A DNA stretch of 64,000 nt from Dichetophora obliterata (lineage: Eukaryota > Arthropoda > Insecta > Diptera > Sciomyzidae), in contig OY986437.1 in the NCBI GenBank assembly GCA_963920525.1, forward strand, positions 35,867,063 through 35,931,062, written 5' to 3'. Under the pieces are notes generated by a model, which was not told the origin of the DNA, searched no databases, and saw only the letters and a list, made by a program, of their open reading frames with translations. Below, piece by piece: positions 1-11,632 of this stretch; position 1 is the first letter of the stretch, and every line of letters begins with the position of its first letter. Made by a program: the position numbers and the translations under genes.

Positions 1-118
1 TGACCTAAAGCTCAATAAACGATTTTTAACTATCAAACAACTAGAATTTGTATTTAAAATCAAGTATGATTTAAACTATCAAACATTTAGAATTTGTATT
101 TAAATCATATAAAATCAA
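1..118. repeat. Dispersed repeat, cut by window edge
   Basis: The stretch matches an inverted copy at about 50225-50335, including the shared words ATCAAACATTTAGAATTTG and TCAATAAACGATTTT. A shorter piece recurs at 29895-29945. The family is not recognised and is probably part of a transposon. Nothing gene-like was seen from 119 to 860. Confidence 0.7.
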
Positions 119-860
119 CAAAATCAAAATTTTTTAACTTTAGTGATAGCTATGCATTACAAAAATTGTTCAAACAATGTTAAAGCTGACCTCGAGAGGA
201 CAACAAAAACAGAAAAACAGCCGAAATTGTCCTTTTTCTAACGTCCAATCTTAATATATGATGTATTGTTGAAAAGGGCTAAATTTTCACTACATTTTCT
301 CGTTAAAGCATTTGGACTTTCGAGATCATATTCGAGAAGTATGCCTCATTAGCCCGATTCACCCCCTTTTAATTAATTTGTATACTGTGGGGAGGGGCAT
401 AATTTTTATGCAAACAAAAATTATAATATACAGAAAAACCGTCTGTAGCGTGACCGGGTTGGAAAACATTATTTGTTTTATCTTAAAGATATATGTATAA
501 ATTTTCTTTAGAATGGTACCCGGATCATAAGATCGGTCACAAATTAGGAAAGATATAGTCTAATTTTTTTAAATATTTTTTTAATCAATTACTGAACAAA
601 GGAATTATGTATCTATAATTCCTTTGGGAGAATCTTATTTTCTCCATGCATTTCACAAAACTGCATTTTCAGATCTTGGCGCCTCGGAAAACGTAACCGT
701 GCCAAAATTTTGTATGTATAAATTTTAAAAATTGTTAAAAATATCATGATAGAATGCCGAAAAATATAATGTGGGTAGGAGATAAAAACTTGTAAATTCT
801 ATTAAAACTAGTTCCGATCTCAAATTTTTGAATGGCTTTATTTTTGTTTAACCTTTTTCA

Positions 861-865
861 TCTCC

Positions 866-941
<76 letters not shown>
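861..941. repeat. CT/GA microsatellite
   Basis: About 80 bp of nearly pure CT dinucleotide with a few C or T interruptions. Open frames across it on either strand (Leu-Ser or Arg-Glu repeats) are products of the repeat, not genes. Confidence 0.97.
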
Positions 942-944
<3 letters not shown>

Positions 945-1254
945 ACAGCCGATAAAAATAACCGAAAACTACAACAGACGATATATCAAAAACGGAATGA
1001 TACAAAAAAATGGATATTGGCATTCAAATTGCACCTTTTCTGTAAACTAGTGTTATTATTGCACAACTTATTACTAGTTAATGTATGAAGTTGTTGACGT
1101 AACTATTTTGTAAAACTTTATTTGTATTAACACAATTTATTTGCAAATCATTCAATAACCGATATCGATGTTAAGCGATGATAAGGTTTGAGTGTCTTTG
1201 TAAGAAAAAAAACACATGAGTGGCTTTAGTTTGGTAAACTAAAATGGTTTATTT

Positions 1255-1640
1255 TTATTTCTCGCTAGGTGAATGGTGATGGGAGGTAGAAGTTTTTATT
1301 TTATTTTACCAAATTTTCAACTCGGAGTACGTTTAGAAAATCAAAGTTTATGTTAAAAATATCACCTTTAAACATTAATTTTTGCTGAATTTTCAAAAGT
1401 TTTGCTATTATGATGACGTCACTTTGTATGCGAAGTTTTCCTTTGTATTGTATTAATTTTTGTGGAATTTAAATAAATTTGACCGTTTGCGTCAAGTCAC
1501 TTTGTACGTAAGGTAGTCATGATTTTTATCCGATTTGGCTCACTTTCGAAGTTGATCTTTATTTTTCAGTTTTAATATTCAATTTCGTTATGATAGCTAC
1601 AAAATAACCGCTGTTATCGTGTGCAGAGACGGACAGACAG
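1255..1640. repeat. Dispersed repeat, GGGAGGTAG family, copy 1
   Basis: Contains the family words TGATGACGTCACTTTGTA and GGGAGGTAG, and ends with a GACGGACAGACAGACA tail. Relatives occur near 16764, 25587, 33180 (inverted), 41150 (inverted) and 62425. The copies are diverged and no coding capacity was seen. The transposon class is unknown. Confidence 0.7.
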
Positions 1641-1702
1641 ACATTGTAAAATCGACTCAGGAGGTGATGCTGAGCTAGAATATGTCTGTGAAGATAAACA
1701 TT

Positions 1703-2762
1703 AGAGGTATTCACACTGACTTGTGTAGTTGGGTATGGGTAGATTGATTATTGCGATCACCATAAATTGCAATTGAGTACTTTGTACTTTATTTGATCTC
1801 CCCGGTTTATATAGCTGATGAGAGATAATTGACAGCTGGAAGAAGGTTGCTACAAAATTCTGTCATTTTATTTGCGCAAAATTAAGGCCAATAATTAGGC
1901 GTAAAAAAAGGCCTTACTGCCATAAAGAAATATTCATGCCAATCGGAAAAAATAATTTTATGTATTAAAACTGGCATAACTGTAGTGCGACCAAACCCAT
2001 TTTTAGTTCAGTTTCCGAAAATAACCATATGAACTAAATTACCAAACTTTAGTTTAATACGACCCAAACCGTCTGAAATATAGCATTTTTATTGATTTGT
2101 GGGCGGTAAAAGGGGGTGTGGCTGTTATTTTTTTAACCGAGATATTAACCTAAATAACAGATATTGTAATTTGGAGGCCTTAGGTGTTACCGTTCCTGAG
2201 GTCTTAAGAGACACCGCACAAACCATTTTATATATGTATATAGAAGGGCGGTAAAAGTAAGCGTGGCAACATTTATATACATAGTGGCCACCTCCTGGTC
2301 TCATAGCACATACACACCAATTTTCATCATAAAAACATGCACAACTCAGGAATTATGATTTCTGATAAGTAGGTGTAGTTATAATTCGACCACGCTCATT
2401 TTTTCTTGAGTTGCCGATTGTAACCATACGAACTAAATTACAAAATTGTAGTCCAATACAACCGAATTCGTCTGAAATATTTCGTTTTTATTGATTTGTG
2501 AGCGGTAATAGGGGGGGTGGCAATTTTTTTTATTATTCGAGATATTAGCCTTGACAACAAATGTTGTAAATTTATGCCCCTAGGTTGTCTATTGCCTATT
2601 TTTGCAAAAGGTGGTAGCACATGGAAAAAGCAATCAATTTGGCAAGAAATCAATCTACCCAAAAAAGTCAGGGAATCAGCTGGTAGATGGGTACAAATGG
2701 CACTTTACAAAAACAAAATGTACGGCATTTGCCAATCTACCCAAGTCAGTGTGAATACCCCT
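1703..2762. mobile_element. Non-autonomous TIR element, about 1.06 kb
   Basis: The left end reads GGTATTCACACTGACTTG (from about 1707) and the right end is its reverse complement, CAAGTCAGTGTGAATACC. Both ends also carry a GGGTAGATTG word further in. The inside holds two copies of the GTGGGCGGTAAAAG-type module (about 2098 and 2498) and no transposase. Class unknown because a target-site duplication could not be settled. Confidence 0.65.
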
Positions 2763-2938
2763 ATTATTTCTTATAGTGGGTACTTGTTTTACTATTTACA
2801 TTTTACTTGTTAAATTTGATTCGTTAAAAATCTTATCATTTTTAAAAGCTTTGTTTTAATAAACGCAATGAAAATAATTTAGTTCTTACTTAAAAATTAA
2901 ATCGTGAACAGAATTGATTCGAATATTTTGCATATCAG

Positions 2939-3631
2939 CAGGCCCGTAGAAAATTTTCATTTTTTTATTAATAAAGGGCAGTTATTAGACTTGGAAGCTG
3001 CAAATCAAAAATAAGTTGGTACTTGTTAGAACTCATTCCCAAAAATATTCATCATTGCACTCAATCAGCCCTATCATGAATAATTTTTCACGTGTTATCG
3101 GAAAAGATAGTTTTAGTTTTTAAGATAAAGCTCAAGAACATTTTGGAAATGATGAACAAAATTGAAATTTGGAAAAAATTTCCAAAATGATTTTCAGCTT
3201 TATTTTAAAAAATTTAAACACCCTTTTCCGATTTCGCGTGAAAAATTATTTATGAAAGGGCTGAATAAGTTTGACGTTTCCAACTTAACAAATGGTATCT
3301 TCTAAGCTAAGATACGGTGCTGAGCTTGTTAACTTGCTAACAAGCTACTAATTTTCCCATACAAAATTCTGACAGGACTTAACAAATTTCTTAAGTTTAG
3401 CATGTTAGCAGGATTTAACAAATGTAGTGAATATTATTATTATAATTTTTGATATTTTCAATACAAAGTAAGGTTAAAAATATGAAAAATAATAATGTTC
3501 ATGGAAACAAACACCACTTCTATCCCTCAACTTAAATCAGCTTTTTGTTACTTTACTTTCCCGAAAAATCCGGGCCCCCTTAAGACTCCGGGCCCGGGGG
3601 AAACACCACCTTCCCCCTCTCGGCGGCCCTG
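2939..3631. mobile_element. hAT-like non-autonomous element
   Basis: Starts CAGGCCCGTAG and ends CGGCGGCCCTG, which are imperfect inverted ends of hAT style. The 8 bp on each side, CATATCAG and CATATGAG, form a duplication with one mismatch. No transposase. A smaller MITE lies inside at 3066-3263. Similar GGCCCGTAG ends occur near 6888 and 9247. Confidence 0.55.
3066..3263. mobile_element. MITE with CAGCCCT ends, about 200 bp
   Basis: Inverted ends CAGCCCTATCATGAATAATT and AATTATTTATGAAAGGGCTG flank a 200-bp body. A half copy is visible near 15690-15740, with the shared word GTGAAAAATTATTTATGA. Confidence 0.65.
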
Positions 3632-5717
3632 CATATGAGTCGATACTTCTCAAAGTCGCTTAAGTCACACACAAAGCGTTTTGGGAAATTAAGGTTTTTA
3701 CATTTCTGAAAATTCGCGGAATTTTTTTGTTAAAGAATTGTTAAATTTGTTTCAACATATCGGTGTAAAAACATAATACAGAAGATGCATAAAAGAAAAC
3801 CATTGTGGATTCGAAATATATCAGATTAAATGTTGGACAAAATTCAATCATTTTCAGTCAATTTTGAAAAAAATTCATATGGACTTAGGTTATTTTGAAA
3901 AAATTTAGATTACAATTTATGAAGCTAGAAAGTGATTCGACAAAGTATCCTTATAATATTTAAGGTCTGGTCTTTCCCCTCAAGAGTCTCCAAAATTAAT
4001 TTTTAGTACTTCAACAACAAAAAAGCTTAAAGATTAAGATCTTTTGTGCTTGTGTTTATATTCGAAATTCACCAATAAAAAACGCAGAATTAAGTTTTTC
4101 TTAGATTTATCATAAAACTCTATACTTTTGTGACCATTTTTCCACTAAAACCTTTTTGATTCGTGCCATTTGTCACGAAATAATAACGAAGAATCTTATT
4201 AAATTAGTTTGTTTTTTTTTTAAATCTTACCAGAAAATAAAGACAAATGATTGACTGAAATAGACTTGGGCATTTTTGATTTGTACGCTCATATGAACTT
4301 AGGCAATTTTGAAAAAAGTTCACTTTTTTACCAAATAAAGAACAATAACGATAATTTCCTTTTTTCAATAATATTTATTTTTTAAACATCTGTCCGTTCA
4401 GCAGAAAAAAGCGAAAAATTCGGACCGATAGACTTACGCGACTTTGATTAATATCGACTCATATATCGATGGCTTAATATAGACAAGACGTAACTTCATT
4501 TTTTGTTTATTTACAGAAGAAAAAAACTGAAAGAAATGCTGAAAAACTTTCGGTATAAAAACTTTTTAAATGCAGTTTTTATATAAAATAGGCTACAGCT
4601 TTATTTTAGAGTGATCTACTAGAATATGTTAAAAACGAGATTTTAAAAACGAAAAACGACTTACACCTTTTCTATAATAAGCCATCGATATACTTTTCTT
4701 TATCTGCCACGCCTTCTTATTGACATTTCAAACTGAGTGAAAATGTTTATGTGAGTGGGGGTATAAAAATGTTTTTGGATGAAGTTCCATAATTTCGTCA
4801 ATTACTGGTCGATTTTATATAGCGAACTCTCAATTCACTCCTTCGTAGAGCGTTTTTTCCTTATATCAACACAATAGATATGCTTTTTGAAGAAGCTTTG
4901 TCCAAAGATCGGCAAAATTGAGAAGATTTGGATAAAAGTTTAAAAACTTTGCATTTATACGTAATAAATGCACGTATTAACTACAAACATTTTTCAAAAT
5001 TTTATATATTTCTTTGTAAAGGTCTGTATTTTTATATTACTCGCATATTTTATGCCATCAACACACTGTTACTATCTGAAAATCATGTCTGAAATAGAGT
5101 ATCTAGCTCCCTAGCATCACATCGCTATATTAAGAAATTAAGTGCAACAACTTTTACTGTACGGTATTTTAATTTTAAAATTAAAAAAAAAACAATTACA
5201 TAAATAATGGATGCCATTTTTGTCTTTATTTAATTTCAGAGAGAATAAACTATATAGAGATGTCAGTTCGAAGTTCACTCAAGTTTCGTTGTACAAGCGT
5301 CCGGAAAATAGAAAAACTACACAAAAATAAAAATAAAATAATGGTTTTATGTTTAAAAATTAGAGATATAATTTTTTTAACTTTAGGGCTTTTTCGTCAA
5401 TTTTCTCCAACTAAAACATAAAACCGCTGAGAGCAGACCCTTAAATAAAAAAAAAATTTATTTTCATTTTCATATTTTGATACAACCATTTTTTTTAAAT
5501 ACCCTAATATAACGTACCTACATAAATATTTTTAAAACCGCTCCGAAATATTTTCCTGGATTTCCGCCTCTGATCTCAGTGCCTTTAGAAATAGTGTGAG
5601 AGTGTAAAAGTGACCACAAGCACACACACATAATTTCAATATTTTCTGAGATACGAGCTTTTAATGCAATCTCCATGAATAAAAGCTTCCCAGTCACGCA
5701 AAGCTACATTTAATAAG
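3632..5717. other. Intergenic AT-rich DNA, no gene seen
   Basis: Short direct repeats such as CATATGAACTTAGG and CATATGGACTTAGG (about 3877 and 4291) suggest old transposon fragments. No open frame with recognisable protein content and no RNA gene were seen. Confidence 0.6.
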
Positions 5718-5755
5718 TATAAATATCAGTACAATTTAGAGATCACAACCAGTTC
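5718..5755 (+). promoter_or_regulatory. Probable core promoter of first GST
   Basis: TATAAATA begins at 5718. An initiator-like CCAGTTC sits about 32 bp downstream, with its A at 5751, close to the insect initiator consensus TCAGTT. This would give a 5' leader of about 53 bases before the ATG at 5804. Inferred by position and consensus only. Confidence 0.55.
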
Positions 5756-5803
5756 ACTTCCGGCTTTTAGAACAAATTTTGCTTACGGTACAATCATCGC
5801 AAT

Positions 5804-6472
5804 ATGGGCAAACTTATACTTTACGGCATCGATGCCAGTCCACCGGTTAGAGCCTGCTTACTAACACTCAAAGCTTTGGATCTACCCTTCGAATATAGAC
5901 AAGTTGATTTGCTAAACAAAGCAAATCACTCTAAAGAGTATTTGGAAAAGAATCCTCAGCACACTGTGCCCACTCTCGAAGATGATGGCAAATTTATATG
6001 GGATTCGCATGCTATCTGCGCCTATCTGGTGCGGAAATATGCAAAAAACGATGCACTGTATCCCAAGGATTTTCTGGCACGTGCTGTAGTCGATCAACGT
6101 TTGCACTTTGAATCGGGTGTTCTATTCCAGGGCTGCCTGCGCAACATCACTGCTCCTATGTTTTTTAAGAAAGAGTTAAATATACCGCAACACAAAATCA
6201 ATGCCATTGCCGAGGGATACGATTTCTTGGAGACCTTCTTGAAGGATCGCAACTATATGGCAGGCGACACATTAACTATTGCTGATTTAAGCATTATAAC
6301 GAGTACCACTTCATTGGTGGTATTCCTAGAGATCGATGCGGCAAAATACCCTAAGTTGACCGCTTGGATTCAACGTATGGAAAAGTTGCCATATTATCAG
6401 GAAGCTAATGGCAACGGTGCCAAACAATTGGTGAACATGGCCAAGGCCATGAATTTTAAGATAGTACAATAA
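5804..6472 (+). CDS. Epsilon-class glutathione S-transferase (first copy)
   Basis: A complete intronless frame of 222 residues, the usual size for insect epsilon GSTs, which conjugate glutathione to electrophiles in the cytosol and are often linked to insecticide and lipid-peroxide detoxification. The N-terminal thioredoxin-like domain (1-80) shows the catalytic Ser12 in ASPPVR, the glutathione-site His53-Thr-Val-Pro56 and Asp67-Ser68. An all-alpha C-terminal domain follows, with the N-capping motif IADLS near 162. The ATG follows a plausible TATA/initiator by the right distance. A second GST lies 5.2 kb downstream on the same strand, so this is part of a cluster like Drosophila GstE at 55C. 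It most resembles the GstE5-GstE9 subgroup; one-to-one orthology cannot be given by eye. All key residues are present. Confidence 0.96.
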   Translation: MGKLILYGIDASPPVRACLLTLKALDLPFEYRQVDLLNKANHSKEYLEKNPQHTVPTLEDDGKFIWDSHAICAYLVRKYAKNDALYPKDFLARAVVDQRLHFESGVLFQGCLRNITAPMFFKKELNIPQHKINAIAEGYDFLETFLKDRNYMAGDTLTIADLSIITSTTSLVVFLEIDAAKYPKLTAWIQRMEKLPYYQEANGNGAKQLVNMAKAMNFKIVQ

Positions 6473-6532
6473 AAATATATACATACATAGATTTAATTAA
6501 AAATTTTATGTAACTGTGATGTTAGAGGAAAA

Positions 6533-6538
6533 AATAAA
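6533..6538 (+). other. Poly(A) signal of first GST
   Basis: AATAAA lies 60 bases after the stop codon. Another AATAAA overlaps the stop codon itself (6469) but is probably too close to be the main site. Confidence 0.5.
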
Positions 6539-6941
6539 TTTTTGGAAATGCCAAAAATAATTTGTGTTGATTGTGATTTGACCATTTTTTCAACGGTTTA
6601 TCGAAGCAGCTAAGCTTCAAAATAGTTAAAACTCAGTAGCAACCAAGTTTACGAGATCGCTTGTTGGTATTCTAAAGTTAATTTAACATTATGATTGTTA
6701 ACAATCATCTTGCTGTGTAGAAGACAGAATGTGTTGTTTTCTTATATGTAATAATTATATTCTATTCTCTTTTAATAATTATATTATCCGCGTAGCCTCC
6801 CGCTAATTGAGAACGTGTCATTTATTTTAATTGGTAGGCCATGCAAAGCGGTTATATAGTATTATCGGTTAGTTATAACACGCAAAGCAGGCCCGTAGAC
6901 AAGGGGAGAGTTTTTGGGGTAACCAAAACTTTGGGGAAACC

Positions 6942-8351
6942 AAAGCATATATTCATACATCATATTAAAAACAAATCATATTCAAATTTGGTTTTGTTTT
7001 CTTTATTAAATTTAAAATTAATTTCATTAGTGATTTCATTCAGTTTGTCTGAGAGCAAAACAAAAGCAGCATAATTAATATTTGGTGTAAGATTTATTAT
7101 TCTTGATAACCGCTGCACATCTGAGCGACATCGACTCTATTAAATTAGATATGTTGGTATTAGGTATATGTTCCCAATTAAGTTTCAGGGCTTCATACAG
7201 TGCAGTCTCATTGGAAAACCTTTGACCAGAAACTTTTACCTTCAAAATCCCAAAAAGATTTTCAATGGGAGTCAAGTCATTGTGACTGTGCCGGCCAGTC
7301 AAGGACTTGAATCCCATTGCCTCTAATGTAATCTTTGATGAGCTTTGAAGCGTGCTTCGGGTCTTTGTCAGGCTGAAACGTTCACTGAAGCGACATATTC
7401 CACTCTGAATGTGGTTGCATCTTGCTTTCTAAAATGTCATTATATACAAATCGATCCATAATTTCATCGATTTTTTGAAATGGTTCAACTTCGTTATAGG
7501 AAAAACAAGTGCAGACCATAATGCCACCGCCTCCGTGCTTAAAATTTATTTTGCAGTTTCGGGCTTCAAGTCGTGTACCTGGGTGGCGCCGTACCGTGCA
7601 CATCCCATCTGAATTAATCAAGTTGAACTTTGATTCATCGCTAAAAAACGGTTTTCGATTTTTGAACGGTCCAATTAAGGTGCTCTTTTGCAAGGCTGAG
7701 TCTAAAAAACAATAAATTGCAACTTGTTGTCACAATTTCAGACAGAATTGTTTAAATTGTAACACCTCACCTTGTTTTTTATGCTTAGCTGTAAGCAACT
7801 TCTTTAATCGTTCTCAACGGCTCGTCTTCAAACAGTGCTGTGGTGGATATCTAAATCAAGTGTCCGAACAACCTCTTTGGATGTGGCAAATGTATTTCGT
7901 TTGAACACGCCACAAATGTTCCTGTCATCTTTATTTTTGCAATTTAAGAGCTTCACAGTATTTAAAACGTGCCATTATAAATGGACCGAACAGTCAATGT
8001 CACAACTAGCGCAAAAACAAATTAAACTTAAATGTTTATGACTTACAAACAACACGTGCTTTACAATAACGGAACTTTTACCGGTAATTCTTGGAACTTC
8101 TGTTCTCTTTCTACATTTTTCAAGTTTTATTGCATTTGTTTTGCTCTGACAAATTGAATGTAGCCACATTAATTTCAAATTTAATTTAAAAAAAAAAACA
8201 AAACCAAATTTGAATTTGATTTGTTTTATATATGATGTATGAATATATGCTTTCATTCCTATAATCATTTTTGTGTCCCCCCAATATTGAAAAAGATACA
8301 CGATTTTGTTGCAGCGCACTTATTTTGTTGCTATTATTTTGCGCAACACTG
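6942..8351 (-). mobile_element. Degenerate Tc1-like transposon with long inverted repeats
   Basis: A 120-bp inverted pair (6942-7068 and 8131-8253) shares words such as GCATATATTCATACATCAT and AAATTTGGTTTTGTTTT. The 5' end on the minus strand reads CAGTGTTGCGCAAAATAATA next to a TA, as expected for Tc1-like elements. The opposite outer end, left of 6942, does not match and looks lost or replaced. The transposase between the repeats is broken (see separate entry). Confidence 0.85.
7075..8160 (-). pseudogene. Broken Tc1-like transposase (DD34E type)
   Basis: Read on the minus strand in several frames. An N-terminal piece (around 8155-8040) resembles the start of a Tc1 helix-turn-helix region. 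A central piece (7693-7385) contains FFSDESKFNL with the first catalytic Asp, and KHGGGGIMV. A final piece (7317-7078) contains LTPIENLFG with the catalytic Glu, and the typical C-terminal RCAAVIKNN. Between the last two, the second-Asp region appears only after a frameshift. Stops and frameshifts mean no active protein. Tc1-like transposases move elements by cut-and-paste into TA sites. Confidence 0.9.
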
Positions 8352-8353
8352 TA

Positions 8354-10418
8354 CATAAGAAGTTTTCACAGAAATAATTAATTCACTTAACACGTAAGTG
8401 CCCTATGTCAGGCTCAATACGTGCGCATACTTCGTCGACTTCTCATTGTAATAATCAGTTTCTTAACTTAAAGGGAACCTGTAATTGTCTTTTTGATAAG
8501 ACCGTTTGATTAAATTTTGTAGGAAAACTAAAACCATGTATGAAAATTAGTCCCTTTTTCAAATATCTTCAAAAGCAATTTTTTCAGTATGCATATTTAG
8601 GCCTCTTTGAACCGAAATATAAACTTTTATGCACAAAATATTGGAAACATTTACGATTTGCAAATGATAGGTTTAAATATTTTAAATGCTAAGCCATAAT
8701 AAAAACAGCTTTTTCAAAAATGTTAAACAGGAACTTTTGAACAGACACTCCCCATTTGTATTAAGTGTTGTTTCAGAAAATATTGCAACAACACTTCATT
8801 GCAATTTCTCAAATTTGGTTTTTTAAAATTTTTTTTATTGAAACAAGAAACAAATAACATTTTTCGAAAAGTAAAATATCACAACTCTGGTACTTTTCAT
8901 CCGATTTTTATGTTTGTAAACTCATTTTAAAAAACAGTTACATTAAAAACGAAATGCATACCTGTTTTTTCAAAAACTTTACTTCAAGAGATGTTTTCAA
9001 CTCTTGTAAAACGCTTTATTGGTCTCTTGAGCTAGTTTTAAAAGTCTATCAATTGGCACGAAACATTATAGATTTTATTTTTATATCAAATCGACTATTA
9101 TTAGTTTATGGCGTCAACAATTTGGTCTATGGGGGAGCAAACATTTAATATACATATAAAAATACCTTTTGAGTTATCGATATCAAAAACTATCAATATT
9201 TTTTTTACTCAAACACACCCCCCCCTTGGGTAAATCCTGGCTACGGGCCATACTAGTATGACTAGTTGATGGAACAATAACATTAAACTTTTCGAAATTG
9301 TATTAAAACAGATTTAATCTATTCTTGCTATGATATGAAATTGGATTTTTTTTATTAAGACTATATTAAAGAGTAAATCAATAAACCACTTAAAAAATCT
9401 CTACTTTTTCGGGTTAAAATTTCACTTCTACTGTGCGTGGCATCTTCTTATATATCTGTGGTCACAAGGAATAACGACTTAGCTCAAAGTATCGTAAAAA
9501 ACGATATTTTAATTGCACGAACTACGACCCATTTTTTTGAAATATAAGAATAGTTACAAACAAAATGTGTGCAGGCATAAATAAGTAATGATCAATTTTG
9601 GGCAAAAAATTGATATCTGCATACTTCCAAAAATTGGCAATAAAGTAGATTCCATATTGCTTTTTGACGATATTTTGAGTTGTCATTAATCCTTGTGACC
9701 TTGTGATATATTTCGCAAACGCAAAGTTTGTCCGGCGTAAGGCTTTTTAAGTACAAGTTCAATCTTAATAAATTTAGTATAGTTTGGTAAGTTTAGATCT
9801 GTAGATGTGCAAACTGGACTTTTTATTTCCTAAAAATTTATATTTTTTAAGTTATAGCGAGTTAAAGTTTGCATATCATTGTTGTTATATTGCTTTTTCT
9901 CTTCTTAATTTCAGCATATGCCTAAAAATATGGGAGGTATTTAGCGCCACCTATCGGCTAATAGCTATGAAACTGTTGCACTAACGAATAATCTTTTATA
10001 ATTTCCCAGCTAAAACTATGAATTGATGTATGCAATATCAAAGTGATACTGGAATGATTTCTTACAGTAGAAAAAAAGATTTCTAAACTGTTGGTCGGAA
10101 AATTTTTTCATTTTTGAAAATTTACATAAGAATTTAATAAGAAATTGGAAACTGGTCAATACCACATTTTTGTTCAAGCATTTTACAACTGGAAATCAAG
10201 AAATATTCTTACTCCTGTATATTTAAAATAAATTTGGGTATGAAATTAAATATGCTAACATTATATCATCGTTGTGCGTGAAATACCGCGTATATTGCAA
10301 AAGGCCAAAATTAATTTCAATTTTTATCAGTTAAAAATCTATTCAATAGTTTAAAATAAAATCTAGGTATATTTGATTTTGTTGTTTTAACGCCACACGG
10401 GTTTACTACTAATATTTA
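8354..10418. other. Intergenic DNA, no gene seen
   Basis: AT-rich. The sequence GGCTACGGGCC at about 9239-9249 is the inverse of GGCCCGTAG near 6888 and may be a transposon end. No coding or RNA gene recognised. Confidence 0.55.
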
Positions 10419-10689
10419 CAGCCCTATTCTGGAAACTTGATAATAGTCAACCAGTATTTTTATTATTTGTTTGTGTTTGTTGTAATTTTTTTATTTCAAA
10501 ACAAAATTTGAAGCTCGAAAATAATAAATGTTGATAAAAATTGTCAACTGCTTTTCAGATATTGACAATTTCATTAAAAAATGTTGTTTTTTGAGCTTCA
10601 AATTTTGTTTTGAAATAAAAAATTACAACAAACACAAACAAATAATAAAAATAATGGTTGACTATTATCAAGTTTCCAGAATAGGGCTG
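10419..10689. mobile_element. Foldback MITE, PIF/Harbinger-like, TTA target site
   Basis: The two halves are inverted repeats of roughly 95 bp that begin CAGCCCTATTCTGG and end CCAGAATAGGGCTG. They are flanked by TTA on both sides (10416-10418 and 10690-10692), the duplication typical of PIF/Harbinger elements. A second shorter member with the same ends and TTA duplication is at 62569-62698. Confidence 0.85.
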
Positions 10690-11632
10690 TTAATATTAAT
10701 ATTTTATCTGTGTTTAACCGAATTTTCTAACTTTATAATTTAAATATAAAATTACTTAATCACTGGGCAATGGCAGGACAATATTGAAATGTGCACTAAT
10801 GTTTGGTAAGGTCAGATGATGACCCAACAAACAGTACAAAGATCATCATCAATGAGGAAAATTTTAAATATCACGCTAGCTTTTTTTTTAAAATAATACA
10901 TTTTTTCCTATTTATCGATACAGTTCCATTGTATCTTGAATATCTTGGTCTTGAATAAATCAAAACTTTGCGGCATTGTTGAAATTAGTTGAAGCATTTT
11001 TGTCGATATTGATCTTAACACAAGAAGGCGAATAATACAAATCATTGTTTCCTAAAAAGAAAAAATTGTATTAAAAATAAGTTTCACATACATACTAAAA
11101 TATATATATAAAATGTATGAATTTGAATACAAACCAATTATATTGAAATACTTTTAAGCATGTTATCGATAGCAATAACAGCTGGAGCATTGAGCATGAG
11201 TCTGATTCTGGGAGCAGCAAGTTAATCAGAAGTTTATAATCTTCCAATCGCATTAAAATACTACACCAGATATGTGAACTTAGCTCAGTCTTTAACAGCA
11301 TTATCTATATAATTTCATAGAGGTGTCAACTAATCCTAGCAACTGTAAGCAACAGCTGTTGTTTTTATTCATCCAATTAAATTTGAGTTTACCAAAGCTT
11401 ATAAATTGTATCAATAGAAATGAGGGTTGAGGGGAGCACAAAAAAAATAGTGCAAAATCATCTAAAGTACCCTTCACTCCAGTACTCCGGTGTATTGATA
11501 AGCAATTGATAAGCTGCTGCTCTAGAGCTTTGATTGAAAATTGATATGCCGTTTTTAGCTTTAAAGCTGAAACGCTTACATTTCCAGCAGTAGAAATTTA
11601 TAGTTTGTGCTGAGAACATTTGCAAATCCAAT
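10690..11632. other. Region between MITE and second GST
   Basis: No gene seen. TATAAATT at 11400 is 233 bp before the second GST start and could be its TATA box, but no convincing initiator was found, so the promoter is left uncalled. Confidence 0.5.

Noticed and set aside
838..1023. Arg-Glu or Leu-Ser repeat proteins
   Set aside because: They are translations of the CT/GA microsatellite.
6888..9247. One large element bounded by inverted GGCCCGTAG words
   Set aside because: Only about 10 bp are shared and no target duplication matches; chance or separate fragments are as likely.
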